Below, one piece after another: positions 26,782 through 36,951 of a stretch of 64,000 nt of DNA. The translations under genes and the position numbers were made by a program. Numbering within the stretch: the first letter of the stretch is position 1; each line of letters starts with the position of its first letter. Under the pieces are notes generated by a model. That model had not been told where the DNA came from. It saw only the letters and a program-made list of their open reading frames with translations, and ran no database searches. Source of the stretch: an uncultured Kordiimonas sp. (GTDB lineage: Bacteria; Pseudomonadota; Alphaproteobacteria; Sphingomonadales; Kordiimonadaceae); NCBI GenBank assembly GCA_947500295.1, contig CANMRM010000004.1, forward strand, positions 121,663-185,662, in the 5' to 3' direction.

Positions 26782-28395
26782 TCAGGCGTTTGACGTTTTC
26801 AGCAAGTCAGCGCATTTTTCTGCGATCATGATGGTTGGTGCATTTGTATTGCCGCCAATCAGGCGCGGCATAACCGAAGCGTCTGCAACACGCAGTCCCT
26901 CAATGCCAATCACCCTCAGTTCCGGATCAACAACGCTCGACACATTGTTTGCCGGGCCCATGGCACAGGTGCCGACCGGATGATAAATGGTCTCAGCAGA
27001 CTGTCGGATCGCTTCGTCAATTGCGGTATCATCATCGGCATCAATGTCATGCCAGGGCGCGGCTTCCTTTTCGATAAAGGCGTCCAGCGCAGGCTGGTGC
27101 ATCAGCCTGCGTACCAGCTTTACGCCTTCGCGCATCACACGCAGGTCCTCAGGAACTGCCAGATAGTTGGGATCAATCTTTGCCGGGGCGAGTGGATCGT
27201 CCGACAACAGTCCGACGGACCCGCGGCTGTGGGGGCGCAACTGGCACATGTGGATTCCAAAACCATGTTCTGTCGGGTCGGCAAAACCATGGGGCTCCGG
27301 TGCCATGGCCAGAATGATATGAAACTGAATGTCCGGGCGCTCCAGAGCAGCATCTGTTTTCAGAAAAGCCCCTACCGGTGTAACGCAGTCGGACATAACC
27401 CCGGGTTTTTTCAGAAACCACTTGCCAAGCTCAGCAATAGCGCGGTGCGGTGCCTTGTAACGCATGTAGGAAATAGGGTCCTTGAGGTGCGCATAGACCG
27501 TTACATCCAGGTGATCCTGCATGTTTTTGCCGACGCCGTTCAATTCATGAAACATGGGTAATCCAACACCCATGATGTCTTCCGGGTCGCCAATCCCCGA
27601 TAGCTGCAACAGTTGGGGACTGTTAATTGCACCACCAGAAAGGATCACCTCTTTTCCGGCAAACCAGTTTTCGACCTTGCCGCGCCTGCTTACCTCCACA
27701 CCGGTGGCTTTTTTGCCCTTCAGGATAACCCGGCGCACTTGGGTTTCTGTTAAAATCGTCAGGTTGGGGCGCCCTTCAGCAAGGCGGAGGTAGGCCCTTG
27801 CTGTGCTTTGGCGCCTGCCCCCCCGGATGGTTTGGTCATACCAGCCAACACCCTCCTGCTGCGCTCCGTTAAAATCTTCAGAACGAGGAAGGTCCAGTTC
27901 GTTGGCTGCATTCAGAAACGCCCTGTTGAGCGGATGGTCCGAGGTGTGCTGCGTTGTCAGCAATGGCCCATCGTTGGCGTGAAACCCATCAGCCGGGCGG
28001 TCGCTACCTTCCGATTTTTTAAAATACGGCAATACATCATCAAATGACCAGCCGGTGCATCCAAGCTGTGCCCATTCGTCATAGTCGCGAGCATGGCCCC
28101 GGACATACAACATGCCATTGATAGCCGAAGAGCCGCCCAGAACCTTACCGCGTGGCCAGAAAAGCTTGCGTCCAACGAGATTGGGTTGCGCCTCTGTCCA
28201 GTAGTTCCAGTTGTAGTCATTGGGCGGCACGACCTTGCTGATCATGGCCGGCATATCGATCTTGATCGATTTGTCTTTTTTGCCCGCTTCGATAAGGAGC
28301 ACGCTGACGGCACTGTTTTCAGAAAGACGGGCGGCAAGCGCACAGCCCGCGGATCCAGCGCCGACAACGATGAAGTCGAACATCTTGTCGCTCAT
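26782..28395 (-). CDS. GMC-family flavin oxidoreductase (choline dehydrogenase-like)
   Basis: 537 residues. The FAD motif is FIVVGAGSAGCALAARLSE, followed by the GMC signatures WPRGKVLGGSSAINGMLYVR and SGGAINSPQLLQLSGIG. The catalytic His is in YHPVGTCAMG and an Asn at GGNTNAPTIMIAE. These enzymes oxidise alcohols with FAD. The start is 1 base from the P450 stop, so the two are transcribed together and this enzyme may oxidise the alcohol that the P450 makes (inference). Confidence 0.94.
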   Translation of the reverse strand: MSDKMFDFIVVGAGSAGCALAARLSENSAVSVLLIEAGKKDKSIKIDMPAMISKVVPPNDYNWNYWTEAQPNLVGRKLFWPRGKVLGGSSAINGMLYVRGHARDYDEWAQLGCTGWSFDDVLPYFKKSEGSDRPADGFHANDGPLLTTQHTSDHPLNRAFLNAANELDLPRSEDFNGAQQEGVGWYDQTIRGGRRQSTARAYLRLAEGRPNLTILTETQVRRVILKGKKATGVEVSRRGKVENWFAGKEVILSGGAINSPQLLQLSGIGDPEDIMGVGLPMFHELNGVGKNMQDHLDVTVYAHLKDPISYMRYKAPHRAIAELGKWFLKKPGVMSDCVTPVGAFLKTDAALERPDIQFHIILAMAPEPHGFADPTEHGFGIHMCQLRPHSRGSVGLLSDDPLAPAKIDPNYLAVPEDLRVMREGVKLVRRLMHQPALDAFIEKEAAPWHDIDADDDTAIDEAIRQSAETIYHPVGTCAMGPANNVSSVVDPELRVIGIEGLRVADASVMPRLIGGNTNAPTIMIAEKCADLLKTSNA

Positions 28396-28396
28396 A

Positions 28397-29761
28397 TCAG
28401 TTGATCGCTTTGAGGGTTACGGGCAGCCCGTCAACGGGTTTGATCAAGGGCATTATCTGAAACTGGGTTTGATACCCTGCCGGCAACACAATTTCATAAT
28501 GTGGCAACAGGTGCGCCATGATCACTTTGGCCTGCATGTAGGCGAAGTGAAGACCCAGGCACATGTGGGCGCCGCCGCCAAACGGAACCCACGCAAAACG
28601 ATGCCGGGTCTTGGCCCCGCCTTCGGGTGAAAAGCGCATGGGGTCAAATTTTTCGGGTTCAGGCCACAGCTGTTCATCTCTGTGAGTCGCGACGTTGCTG
28701 ATGCCGACAATAGTACCTTTTGGAATACGGTGACCCTTGAATTCAATGTCACGCACTGTCAGGCGCGGCATAGCGGGGACCGGTGGGTTCATCCTGAGTG
28801 CTTCTTTGAAGGCATATTCCGTCAACGTCAGGTCGTTCATTTTTTCATAAGGCAGGCTGTCATTGTTGAGGCCGAGGCTCAGGATTTCCGACTGCAATGT
28901 CGTTTGCCATTCGGGGTGACGCCCCAGTTCATAAACGAGCGTCGTGACCGAGCTGGTGATGGTGTCATGAGCTGCCATCCAGAGGAAAATCATGTGGTCC
29001 ACGACTTCCTGGTCGGTGAAGCTGTTGCCTTCATCATCCTCGGCATTGCACAACTGTGTGAAGATGTCGGTCGCTTCTGTGCCGCGACGCTTGGGTATTT
29101 CGCGCATCAGGAAATCAATCATGAATTTGCGGCCTTTGACACCGCGCGCCATGATGGTGCCTGGAAGCGGCACGCGCACAATGCCCATGCTCGCAGAAAC
29201 CATATCGGTCAGCGCAGTGTTGATTTTCGCGCTTTCAGGTCCGGGTTCCAGTCCAAGAAAAACCAGCGTGGCCATATCCAGCGACAATTCCTTGATCGCG
29301 GGATAAAACTCAAAGCTGCCTCTTTTCCCCCATTCTTTGATCCGCTCCGGCATTGCTGCATTAAGCCGTTCAAGATATCCCTTCATCGGTCCGGTTTTGA
29401 ACGCTGCGGCCATGATGTGCCGGTGGGCTTTATGTTCGTCGAAATCCATGAGCATCAAACCACGCGGGAACAGCCTTTCCAGATAGGGTGCCCAGCCCAG
29501 CTCACTGGATAAGTTTTTGCCTTTGTCCATCAGCACAAACTCGTTCGCATCAGGCCCGAGCATCGTCACATTGTGCTTAAAGAAAGAACTGGTGCGGTAC
29601 ACATCGCCGTATTTGGCGCGCATATAACCGCCGAAGCCGATAGGGTCCTTGAGAATACGGAAGGTATTGCCAAACAAGGGCAGGCCGGTTTCGCCGGGAA
29701 TGTCAAACAGGCTCGGTGACTTTTCACCTGAGTCCATCGGTGTCGAGTTGTTTGCGGCCAT
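28397..29761 (-). CDS. Cytochrome P450
   Basis: 454 residues. The heme-binding motif is FGGGAHMCLGLHFAY with the cysteine ligand; the I-helix segment is MAAHDTITSSVTT, the K-helix E-x-x-R is EALR, and the segment RFSPEGG precedes the heme loop. No membrane anchor. It hydroxylates an organic substrate with O2 and needs an electron partner that is not seen here. The ATG at 29761 has AGGGG upstream; the frame extends to 29776. The first gene of a two-gene unit with the GMC oxidoreductase. Confidence 0.94.
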   Translation of the reverse strand: MAANNSTPMDSGEKSPSLFDIPGETGLPLFGNTFRILKDPIGFGGYMRAKYGDVYRTSSFFKHNVTMLGPDANEFVLMDKGKNLSSELGWAPYLERLFPRGLMLMDFDEHKAHRHIMAAAFKTGPMKGYLERLNAAMPERIKEWGKRGSFEFYPAIKELSLDMATLVFLGLEPGPESAKINTALTDMVSASMGIVRVPLPGTIMARGVKGRKFMIDFLMREIPKRRGTEATDIFTQLCNAEDDEGNSFTDQEVVDHMIFLWMAAHDTITSSVTTLVYELGRHPEWQTTLQSEILSLGLNNDSLPYEKMNDLTLTEYAFKEALRMNPPVPAMPRLTVRDIEFKGHRIPKGTIVGISNVATHRDEQLWPEPEKFDPMRFSPEGGAKTRHRFAWVPFGGGAHMCLGLHFAYMQAKVIMAHLLPHYEIVLPAGYQTQFQIMPLIKPVDGLPVTLKAIN

Positions 29762-29887
29762 CAGCTGTCCCCTCAATACGCGTTGTGCGTCAACATTATC
29801 GAACTGGTAAGTCCAGTAATTGACTATAGGCGCGAAAACCCTGAGGTCAAGCGGTGGACTTGGTGTGCACTGGGGCGCTTGATGGTG

Positions 29888-32800
29888 TCAGTCTGGCGCG
29901 CCAAAACCGCCGCCGCCCGGTGTCTCCAGCCGCAGGCGGTCTCCTGGCTCGACGTTGCACTTGTCAGCGTAGCGCAGCGGTTGCCGTTGGTCGGTTCGGC
30001 GGATAACAAGGGCCTTGCCTGGTTTTCCGCCCTTGCCACCGGCAAGTCCGGGTGGTTTGCTTTCATAGTGGTTGGCAAGGAGCGAGACTTCCATGGCTTC
30101 CAAAAACTCGAACTCCCGCACAACGCCGTTGCCACCCGTCTGTGCGCCGTCGCCCCCACTTTCGGGGCGGACACCAAACTCTCTGACAAGAACCGGATAA
30201 CGCCACTCCAGCACCTCAATGTCGGTGAGGCGGCTATTTGTCATGTGGGAGTGAATGGCATCGGTTCCATCAATGCCGGGCCCGGCACCCGTGCCGCCCG
30301 CAATGGTCTCATAATATTGATACCGCTTATTGCCGAACGTCAGGTTGTTCATCGTGCCTTGTGATGCAGCCAGCGTTTCAGTTGCCAGGAAAAGGGCATT
30401 TGTGATTGCCTGGCTTGTTTCTACATTGCCTGCAACAACCGCCGCTGTGGGTCCCGGGTTCATCATGCTGCCTTCGGGCATGATAATATCAATGGGTTCG
30501 AGGCACCCGCTGTTAAGGGGGATATCGCCACCAGCCAATACCCTGAAAACGTAGAGAACTGCCGCCTTTACGACCGCAAAGGGCGCATTGTAGTTGCTGG
30601 TAAGTTCGGGACTGCTACCCGAAAAATCTATGGTCAACCGTTCCTGCTCAGGGTCCAGCTCTATGGATACGTTGATCTGGGCGCCGCAATCCATTGTGTA
30701 GGAGTAGGTGCCTGATGACAGCCTGCCAATCACGTTTCTGACGGCGTCTGCGGCATTCTCGCGAACAAATTGCATGTATGTGGCGACCGTGTCCGCCCCA
30801 TAGTAGTTCACCAGGTCTTCAACCAGTGAAACACCTCTGGCGTTGGCGGCCACCTGGGCTTTCAGGTCTGCGATGTTCTGAACGGTGTTGCGGGCAGGAT
30901 ATTTGTGGCTGTTGAGTTTTTTTAAGGCAGCCTCGGTCTGGAAGGCGCCATTTTTGACCAGGTGAAAGTTGATGAAGCTTACACCTTCTTCCTCGAGATT
31001 TTTGGAGTCCGGTGGCATTGAGCCCGGCGTTGTGCCACCCACATCGGCATGGTGCCCGCGTGACGCGACATAAAAATCAGGGATAGTGCCCCCCGAGAGG
31101 AATATCGGGGTCACAACGGTAATGTCAGGTAAATGTGTGCCGCCCGCTGTTGGGTCATTAACCATGAAGACATCGCCGGGCTGCATGCTTGTTGACCGAG
31201 CCGCAGCGATGGCACCGACGCTCTCGCCCATGCTTCCCAGATGCACCGGCATGTGAGGTGCGTTTGCAATCAGCCGGGCTTGCGCGTCAAACACAGCACA
31301 GGAAAAATCCAACCTTTCTTTCACGTTCACAGAGTGTGCTGTTTTGGCCAGCACACCACCCATTTCTTCAGCAACGGACATGAAGAGATTGTTGAAAATT
31401 TCAAGCAAGATGGGATCGGCCCGACGGGTATCGAGTGTGTCCAACGCCTTGGCCCTTGTTCGGCGTAATTTTAGCGCACCACTTTCCGTTTTGCTTGCTA
31501 TCCAGTCGGGTTCCAATACAGACGTGCTGCCATCCTCGACAATGATGGCTGGACCTGTAACGGACTGGCCGGGTACCAGGGATTTGCGATCAACTACCTG
31601 CGTGTTCGTCCAGTCTCCGCTCATGTAGGAATTGGTATTGTTGTGGGGTTTCGCATCGTCTGGCTGGTCAAGCGCACCGTCCAGATCCGTTCCAATGCGC
31701 GCTATGCATTCAGCTTCAACTGATTCCACGATCAGGCTGACATCAGGTTCAGTGAAACCAAACTGTCGCTGGTGCAACGCCGTGAATGCCTCGGAGGCTT
31801 GTTCGAGGTCTTCGAATGGAACAGCGAGCGCTGTGTCTGTGCCCGCATATTTTATGTGCAGTACAGCCCTCGACTCCTGTGCACTTTCATGCACGCCCTG
31901 GGCAACCAGACTGGTTCTTGCGTCAGCGCGCACGGTTTCAAGGGCGGCTTCAATCGCGCCTTTATTCGACAAAGGCTCTTCCACAGACAGATCAGCGATG
32001 GTGCGCTGGTCTGCGAGCCCCATGCCGAGCGCTGACAAAACACCTGCAAAGGGCGGGATGAGAACTGTTTCAACACCGAGCGCATCTGCGACCAGGCACG
32101 CGTGCTGACCGCCGGCGCCGCCGAATGTCAAAAGCGCATAATCCTTCACATTGTGGCCCCGCTCCACGGAAACCTTCTTTATGGCGCGGGCCATATGCTC
32201 CACAGCTACGGCCAGAAAACCTTCCGCAATAGCCTCAATTGGCATGTCTTGCCCGGTGCCGGTTTTTATGTCGTTTGCGATTGCCACAAAACCTGCTTCG
32301 CTGGCGCTAAGGTCAAGCGGTGTTGTGCCGTTCGGTCCAAACACGGCAGGGAAAAGAGACGCCTGGATTTTACCGAGCAGCAGATTGCAGTCGGTCACGG
32401 TGACCGGCCCACCGCGGCCATAGCAGGCGGGCCCGGGAAACGCCCCGGCGGACTGAGGCCCCACCTGAAACCGTCCATCAGCAAAGCGGCATATGGACCC
32501 ACCTCCGGCGGCAACCGTGTGAATATCCATCATGGGCACAGTCATGCGCACGCCGGCAACCGATGTGTCCGTAACGCGCTCAAAATGGCCGGCATAATGG
32601 CTGACATCGGTTGACGTGCCGCCCATGTCAAAAGCCAGGATGCGGTTGATGCCGTCCCGACCTGCTGCGCTGGCAGCACCAACGATGCCGCCGGCAGGCC
32701 CTGACAGCACTGCGTCCTTGCCCTGAAAAGCGCTGGCCGCAACAAGGCCGCCGTTTGACTGCATGAAATAGAGTGGCGTAGCCCCGGTGGATGAGCGCAC

Positions 32801-33481
32801 CTGATCAACATACCGCCGAAGCACAGGCGTGAGATAGGCGTCTGCGACCGTTGTATCTCCCCGCGGCACCAGTTTCATCAAAGGGCTGGTCTCATGGCTG
32901 ACAGAGACCTGGCTGAAGCCAACTTCGGCTGCAATTTCAGCAGCAATGCTTTCGTGCGACGGATATCTGTATCCGTGGGCGAAGGCGATTGCGATGCTTT
33001 CAAAACCCTCTGCCCGAGATTGCTCCAGTGTTTCGCGCAGTGCCGTTTTATCTATTGATTGCAATACTTTGCCGTCAGCTGACAGGCGCTCATCAACTTC
33101 TGCAACACTGCCATAGAGCGGTTTCGGCCGCGTTGGTTTGAGCGCAAACAGGTCCTGGCGGTGTTGTTGCCCGATCAACAGCAAGTCTTTGAAACCTTTG
33201 GTGATCAGCAGCAGCGTTTTGGCACCCTCGCGTTCCAGTAGTGCGTTGGTCGCGACCGTGGTGCCCATCTTGATTGCAGCAACACGTTCGTCCGGAAACG
33301 GCGCGCCCGCTTCAATGTCCATAATGTCCCGCATCGCGAAAACCGCAGCATCTTCATAGCGTTCGGGGTTGACGGATAGGTATTTGTGGCTCGACAAGCC
33401 ACCACTTGGATGGCGTGCAACAATGTCTGTAAAGGTACCGCCGCGGTCGATCCAGAACTGCCACTTTTTGTTGTCAGACAT
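29888..33481 (-). CDS. Fused hydantoinase A/B (5-oxoprolinase family)
   Basis: 1197 residues, the length of a fused HyuA-HyuB protein. The N-terminal half shows IDRGGTFTDIVARHP and KMGTTVATNALLERE of the HyuA actin-like ATPase domain and the metal site AFDMGGTSTDVSHY. The C-terminal half starts near residue 670 with the HyuB signature LDFSCAVFDAQARL, MPVHLGSMGESV and VNDPTAGGTHLPDITVV, ending GGGGFGAP. Known relatives hydrolyse 5-oxoproline or hydantoins using ATP. The ATG at 33481 has GGGGAAG upstream. It is separated from the P450 gene by 126 bases on the same strand. Confidence 0.95.
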   Translation of the reverse strand: MSDNKKWQFWIDRGGTFTDIVARHPSGGLSSHKYLSVNPERYEDAAVFAMRDIMDIEAGAPFPDERVAAIKMGTTVATNALLEREGAKTLLLITKGFKDLLLIGQQHRQDLFALKPTRPKPLYGSVAEVDERLSADGKVLQSIDKTALRETLEQSRAEGFESIAIAFAHGYRYPSHESIAAEIAAEVGFSQVSVSHETSPLMKLVPRGDTTVADAYLTPVLRRYVDQVRSSTGATPLYFMQSNGGLVAASAFQGKDAVLSGPAGGIVGAASAAGRDGINRILAFDMGGTSTDVSHYAGHFERVTDTSVAGVRMTVPMMDIHTVAAGGGSICRFADGRFQVGPQSAGAFPGPACYGRGGPVTVTDCNLLLGKIQASLFPAVFGPNGTTPLDLSASEAGFVAIANDIKTGTGQDMPIEAIAEGFLAVAVEHMARAIKKVSVERGHNVKDYALLTFGGAGGQHACLVADALGVETVLIPPFAGVLSALGMGLADQRTIADLSVEEPLSNKGAIEAALETVRADARTSLVAQGVHESAQESRAVLHIKYAGTDTALAVPFEDLEQASEAFTALHQRQFGFTEPDVSLIVESVEAECIARIGTDLDGALDQPDDAKPHNNTNSYMSGDWTNTQVVDRKSLVPGQSVTGPAIIVEDGSTSVLEPDWIASKTESGALKLRRTRAKALDTLDTRRADPILLEIFNNLFMSVAEEMGGVLAKTAHSVNVKERLDFSCAVFDAQARLIANAPHMPVHLGSMGESVGAIAAARSTSMQPGDVFMVNDPTAGGTHLPDITVVTPIFLSGGTIPDFYVASRGHHADVGGTTPGSMPPDSKNLEEEGVSFINFHLVKNGAFQTEAALKKLNSHKYPARNTVQNIADLKAQVAANARGVSLVEDLVNYYGADTVATYMQFVRENAADAVRNVIGRLSSGTYSYTMDCGAQINVSIELDPEQERLTIDFSGSSPELTSNYNAPFAVVKAAVLYVFRVLAGGDIPLNSGCLEPIDIIMPEGSMMNPGPTAAVVAGNVETSQAITNALFLATETLAASQGTMNNLTFGNKRYQYYETIAGGTGAGPGIDGTDAIHSHMTNSRLTDIEVLEWRYPVLVREFGVRPESGGDGAQTGGNGVVREFEFLEAMEVSLLANHYESKPPGLAGGKGGKPGKALVIRRTDQRQPLRYADKCNVEPGDRLRLETPGGGGFGAPD

Positions 33482-33642
33482 CAGCCGCTTCCCCACTCGT
33501 CACAAAAGCTCATTGGTGTTTTAGGGTGCACGATGTCGCTTGCCAATGTGTTTCCCTTCAAAAAAGTGTGGGAAAAGGATCAAAAAAGGCAGATAACTCG
33601 CAGGAAATGGCAGATAATCCTGCAAAAAGGGAAGGAAACCGC

Positions 33643-34098
33643 GTGGTCCGCATATATGTCGATGCCGACGCTTGTCCGGTCAAGGATGAAATCCTGAAAG
33701 TTGCCGGTCGGTTTGATCTGGAAGTTTTTCTGGTCTCCAACCAGTGGCTCCGCATGCCGGTCGGGCCAAAAGTGACCAAGCAGGTGGTGGCTGAAGGGGC
33801 GGACGCGGCAGATGACTGGATCGCCGAGCAAATCAATGAAGGTGACATCGCAATCACCAGCGATATTCCGCTGGCGTCTCGTGTGCTCGAGAAAGGCGCG
33901 GTGGCGCTCGGGCCAACAGGCAGGGCTTTCACCACGGACAATATCGGCATGGCGCTCGCGATGCGGGAGCTCAAGTCCCACCTGCGGGAAACCGGCGAAG
34001 ACCGAGGGTTTAACGCAAGCTTCACCAAAGCGGACCGTTCCCAGTTCCTGAACGCGATGGACCGCTTGCTGACCCGCCTGACCAAAGCCACGAGCTAG
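33643..34098 (+). CDS. YaiI/YqxD family protein (DUF188)
   Basis: 151 residues. The family opening RIYVDADACPVKDEILKVA is clear, as are DDWIAEQINEGDIAITSDI, PLASRVLEKGA and GRAFTTDNIGMALAMREL. A PIN-like fold with conserved Asp residues suggests a nuclease-type role, which is not established. The GTG at 33643 has AAGGAA six bases upstream; an ATG at 33607 would add 12 residues. Divergent from the oxoprolinase gene. Confidence 0.9.
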   Translation: MVRIYVDADACPVKDEILKVAGRFDLEVFLVSNQWLRMPVGPKVTKQVVAEGADAADDWIAEQINEGDIAITSDIPLASRVLEKGAVALGPTGRAFTTDNIGMALAMRELKSHLRETGEDRGFNASFTKADRSQFLNAMDRLLTRLTKATS

Positions 34099-34329
34099 GG
34101 CGCCGGCAAGAGGGCAGGGCGGCAGAGAGGCGGCGCTGGGTCGAAGCGCCCCCCCCACGGGCCAACCGCAAGCCGCTTTACTTTTTAATGTCATCGATTA
34201 ACCTTCATGCGCATCCTGCGATGGGAGCGGGGGATGGGCCTTTTGTGGTTGCAAAAAAAGCATCTGCGAATGCGCGCGGAAATTTACCCGGAAATGTAGC
34301 CGGGAATATAGAAGGGGAGGGCACAGCGG

Positions 34330-35802
34330 ATGACTGAGGCAGGGCAATCAAAAACCACACCAAGGGTCGCTATCATCGGTGCGGGCTTCTCCGGGCTTTG
34401 CATGGGCATCAAGCTACAGGAAGCCGGGATCACGTCATTCAGGATTTTTGAAAAGGCGGACAAGGTGGGCGGCACCTGGCGGGAAAACACATACCCGGGT
34501 GTGGCGTGCGATGTGCCCTCGCATCTTTACTGCTTTTCGTTTGAGCCCAACCCCAACTGGACCAAGCATTATTCTGGCGGCGCGGAAATCCAGGCCTATA
34601 TCGAGCACACGAGCGACAAGCACGGCATGGACCGGTATCTGGAGTTTGGCGCACAGCTCGTGCGCGCAGAATTCAAAGACGGCGAATGGCACCTGACATT
34701 CGCGGATGGCCGCACCCATGTGGCGGATTTCCTGATCAATGGCATCGGCGGCCTGCATGTGCCCAGCTGGCCCGAGATCGAGGGCATGGACAGCTTCAAG
34801 GACACAGCCTTCCATTCTGCCCGGTGGGACCACGGGCATGACCTTGCGGGCCGGGATGTCGCGGTCATCGGCACGGCGGCAAGCGCGCTGCAGCTGATCC
34901 CTGAAATCGTTGACAAGGTCAAGTCGCTCACCGTCTTCCAGCGCACGCCCAACTGGGTGATGCCGCGCGAGGACGAGCCCTATTCAGCGGGCCAGAAGAC
35001 CCGTTTCAGGAAATTTGATCTGCTGCGCAAACTGCACCGGCTGATGATTTACCTGTCGTATGAAATGCGCTTTCCGCTATTCCGGCAGAGCAGGCTCTTG
35101 CAGGCCTGGTCGCAGCGAATGGGCCGCAAGCACCTTGAAGAGCAGGTGCCGGACCCGGTGCTGCGCGCCAAACTCACGCCGGATTACCCGGTGGGCTGCA
35201 AGCGCATTCTGGGCTCGAACGACTATTACCCCGCCTTGCAGAAGGATAACGTCACGCTCGTCACAGATGCCATCAGCCACGTGACAGAAGACGGTGTCGT
35301 GGATGCGGCAGGCACCGAACATAAGGTTGATACCCTCATTTATGCCACGGGCTTCAAACCCTTCAGTCTATTGGATGGCATGGACATCATCGGCGTGGGC
35401 GGCACCCACATGACGGACTATTTCGCTGATGGCGGCGTGCGGGCGCACAACACCGTGTCGGTACCGGGCTTCCCCAATTTTGCGCTGCTCACAGGCCCCA
35501 ACAGCGGGCTGGGGCACAATTCCATCATCCTGATGATCGAAGCGCAGGTCGCCTATATTGTTGGTTGCCTGCAGGCGATGCAAAAGCGCGGCGCAAAAAC
35601 CATGGATGTAAAACCGGTAGCAAGCGACGCATACGACAAGCGCATTCAGGCCGACCTGAAGGGCAGCGTGTGGCTTTCCGGCTGTAAAAGCTGGTACATC
35701 GGGGCGGATGGTCGCAACCATACGCTTTGGCCGCACTCCACGCTAAAATATCGCCACGATATGAAGGTTGTGGACCACGCGGACTTTGTGTTTGAGGCAT
35801 GA
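34330..35802 (+). CDS. Flavin-containing monooxygenase, Baeyer-Villiger type
   Basis: 490 residues. The first Rossmann motif is AIIGAGFSGLCMGIKLQEAG, then the FAD-linked GGTWRENTYPGVACD, and the second Rossmann motif DVAVIGTAASALQLIPE for NADPH. Between them the BVMO-like fingerprint appears as FKDTAFHSARWD, with Asp where a Gly is usual in F-x-G-x3-H-x3-W. It inserts oxygen next to a ketone or oxidises a heteroatom; substrate unknown. GGGGAGGG precedes the ATG. The gene looks more GC-rich than the rnpB side of the window. The next gene starts 13 bases after its stop. Confidence 0.92.
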   Translation: MTEAGQSKTTPRVAIIGAGFSGLCMGIKLQEAGITSFRIFEKADKVGGTWRENTYPGVACDVPSHLYCFSFEPNPNWTKHYSGGAEIQAYIEHTSDKHGMDRYLEFGAQLVRAEFKDGEWHLTFADGRTHVADFLINGIGGLHVPSWPEIEGMDSFKDTAFHSARWDHGHDLAGRDVAVIGTAASALQLIPEIVDKVKSLTVFQRTPNWVMPREDEPYSAGQKTRFRKFDLLRKLHRLMIYLSYEMRFPLFRQSRLLQAWSQRMGRKHLEEQVPDPVLRAKLTPDYPVGCKRILGSNDYYPALQKDNVTLVTDAISHVTEDGVVDAAGTEHKVDTLIYATGFKPFSLLDGMDIIGVGGTHMTDYFADGGVRAHNTVSVPGFPNFALLTGPNSGLGHNSIILMIEAQVAYIVGCLQAMQKRGAKTMDVKPVASDAYDKRIQADLKGSVWLSGCKSWYIGADGRNHTLWPHSTLKYRHDMKVVDHADFVFEA

Positions 35803-35815
35803 GGAAAAACACTCA

Positions 35816-36400
35816 ATGGATAGCCTGCTGAAAATAGCCTCTGTGGCAATGGTCTCGCTGACGGCTAGTGCACTTTGCGGCGCGTCGGCGGATGACGAAC
35901 GGACCGAACATGCCGCGACGGCGCGGGCAGCGGCGCAGCAGCTTGGCGGCACCTTGAAGGCACGGCTTGTTGGGGCGATGAAGGCAGACGGGCCGGTTGC
36001 CGCGATCAAGGTATGCGCTGAGGAAGCATATGCCATGGCGGCTCAGGTATCTGACGAAACCGGCATCGAGGTGGGCCGCAGCGCACTCAGGCTGCGCAAT
36101 CCGGGCAATGCGCCTGATGCGTGGGAGCACAGCGCGCTGGCCCGGTTCCTTACGGCGCAAAACCGTGGGGAGGACCTGAGTGCCATGGAACACAGCGAAG
36201 TTGTGCGCGTGGACGGCGAAGAAGTTTTCTACTGGGCCAAGCCCATTCTTCTCCAAAAGCCCTGCACCGTCTGCCACGGCACCAACATCGCGCCAGAGGT
36301 GGCGGCAACAATTGCGGATTATTACCCTGATGATCAGGCCACGGGCTTTGAGGTCGGGGACCTCAGGGGCATTTTTACCGTGAAGAAGCGGCTGCCCTAG
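35816..36400 (+). CDS. Exported c-type heme protein (DUF3365/Tll0287-like)
   Basis: 194 residues with a signal peptide ending near CGASADDE. The body matches Tll0287-like DUF3365 proteins: EHAATARAAAQQLGGTLKAR, VCAEEAYAMAAQVSDETGIE, VGRSALRLRNPGNAPDAWE, and the heme-attachment motif CTVCHGT near the end, followed by GDLRGIFTVKKRL. Periplasmic redox or sensory protein. The ATG at 35816 follows GAGGAAAAACACTCA. Coupled to the monooxygenase gene. Its stop codon overlaps the stop of the convergent MazG-like gene. Confidence 0.88.
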   Translation: MDSLLKIASVAMVSLTASALCGASADDERTEHAATARAAAQQLGGTLKARLVGAMKADGPVAAIKVCAEEAYAMAAQVSDETGIEVGRSALRLRNPGNAPDAWEHSALARFLTAQNRGEDLSAMEHSEVVRVDGEEVFYWAKPILLQKPCTVCHGTNIAPEVAATIADYYPDDQATGFEVGDLRGIFTVKKRLP

Positions 36401-36777
36401 TCTTCAAGCACGCTTTCTGGCGTGCTTTCAGGGATGCGCTGTGGCAGGCCCTGCTTTTCTGACACCGCATTGAACTTCTCGGTGATGGCGGCGCCAAGGT
36501 CGATGCCGCGGGTGCTGGCAACCAGAAAAGCGTAGGTGACCGTGTCGGCAAGCTCCTTGCCGAGGGCCTCGTGCAAGCCTGCGGCGGTTTCGCTCTTCAT
36601 GTTGCCGCCCACGCTCGTCTCAATCCGGCGGATTTTCTTGATCACATTGCAGGCTTCGCCGCATTCGCCCGCCATGGCATTGCCCCAGTCGGCGAGCGAC
36701 CATTCTTCACCCTTCTCATGCCACTCTGCCGCGCGCTCGGCGTTGATACGCTGGAAGTCTTCAAACGTGATGCTCAT
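36397..36777 (-). CDS. MazG-like nucleotide pyrophosphohydrolase family protein
   Basis: 126 residues. The core WGNAMAGECGEACNVIKKIRR carries the E-x-x-E of the MazG metal site, and GKELADTVTYAFLVASTRGI the second acidic pair (E-x-x-D). The length is that of short MazG-like enzymes that hydrolyse (d)NTPs. AGGA lies 7 bases upstream of the ATG at 36777; an in-frame extension runs to 37182 but has the composition of noncoding DNA. Beside the AT-richer patch described next, so a nucleotide-pool link to it is possible but unproven. Confidence 0.85.
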   Translation of the reverse strand: MSITFEDFQRINAERAAEWHEKGEEWSLADWGNAMAGECGEACNVIKKIRRIETSVGGNMKSETAAGLHEALGKELADTVTYAFLVASTRGIDLGAAITEKFNAVSEKQGLPQRIPESTPESVLED

Positions 36778-36951
36778 GGGGCTATCCTTTTTTTGGGGAG
36801 CCAACCCTGACAAGTTGCGCAATTCTGTGCAATGCTTATTGATGGTTGAAGTTGGGGGCACAGCGAAAGCGGAAAGCGCTCCAGTAGATCGGCAATCAAC
36901 AAATATGTTGCCTTGCTTAGAGCAGGCGAGGAATACGTTTGGAATGTTTCG

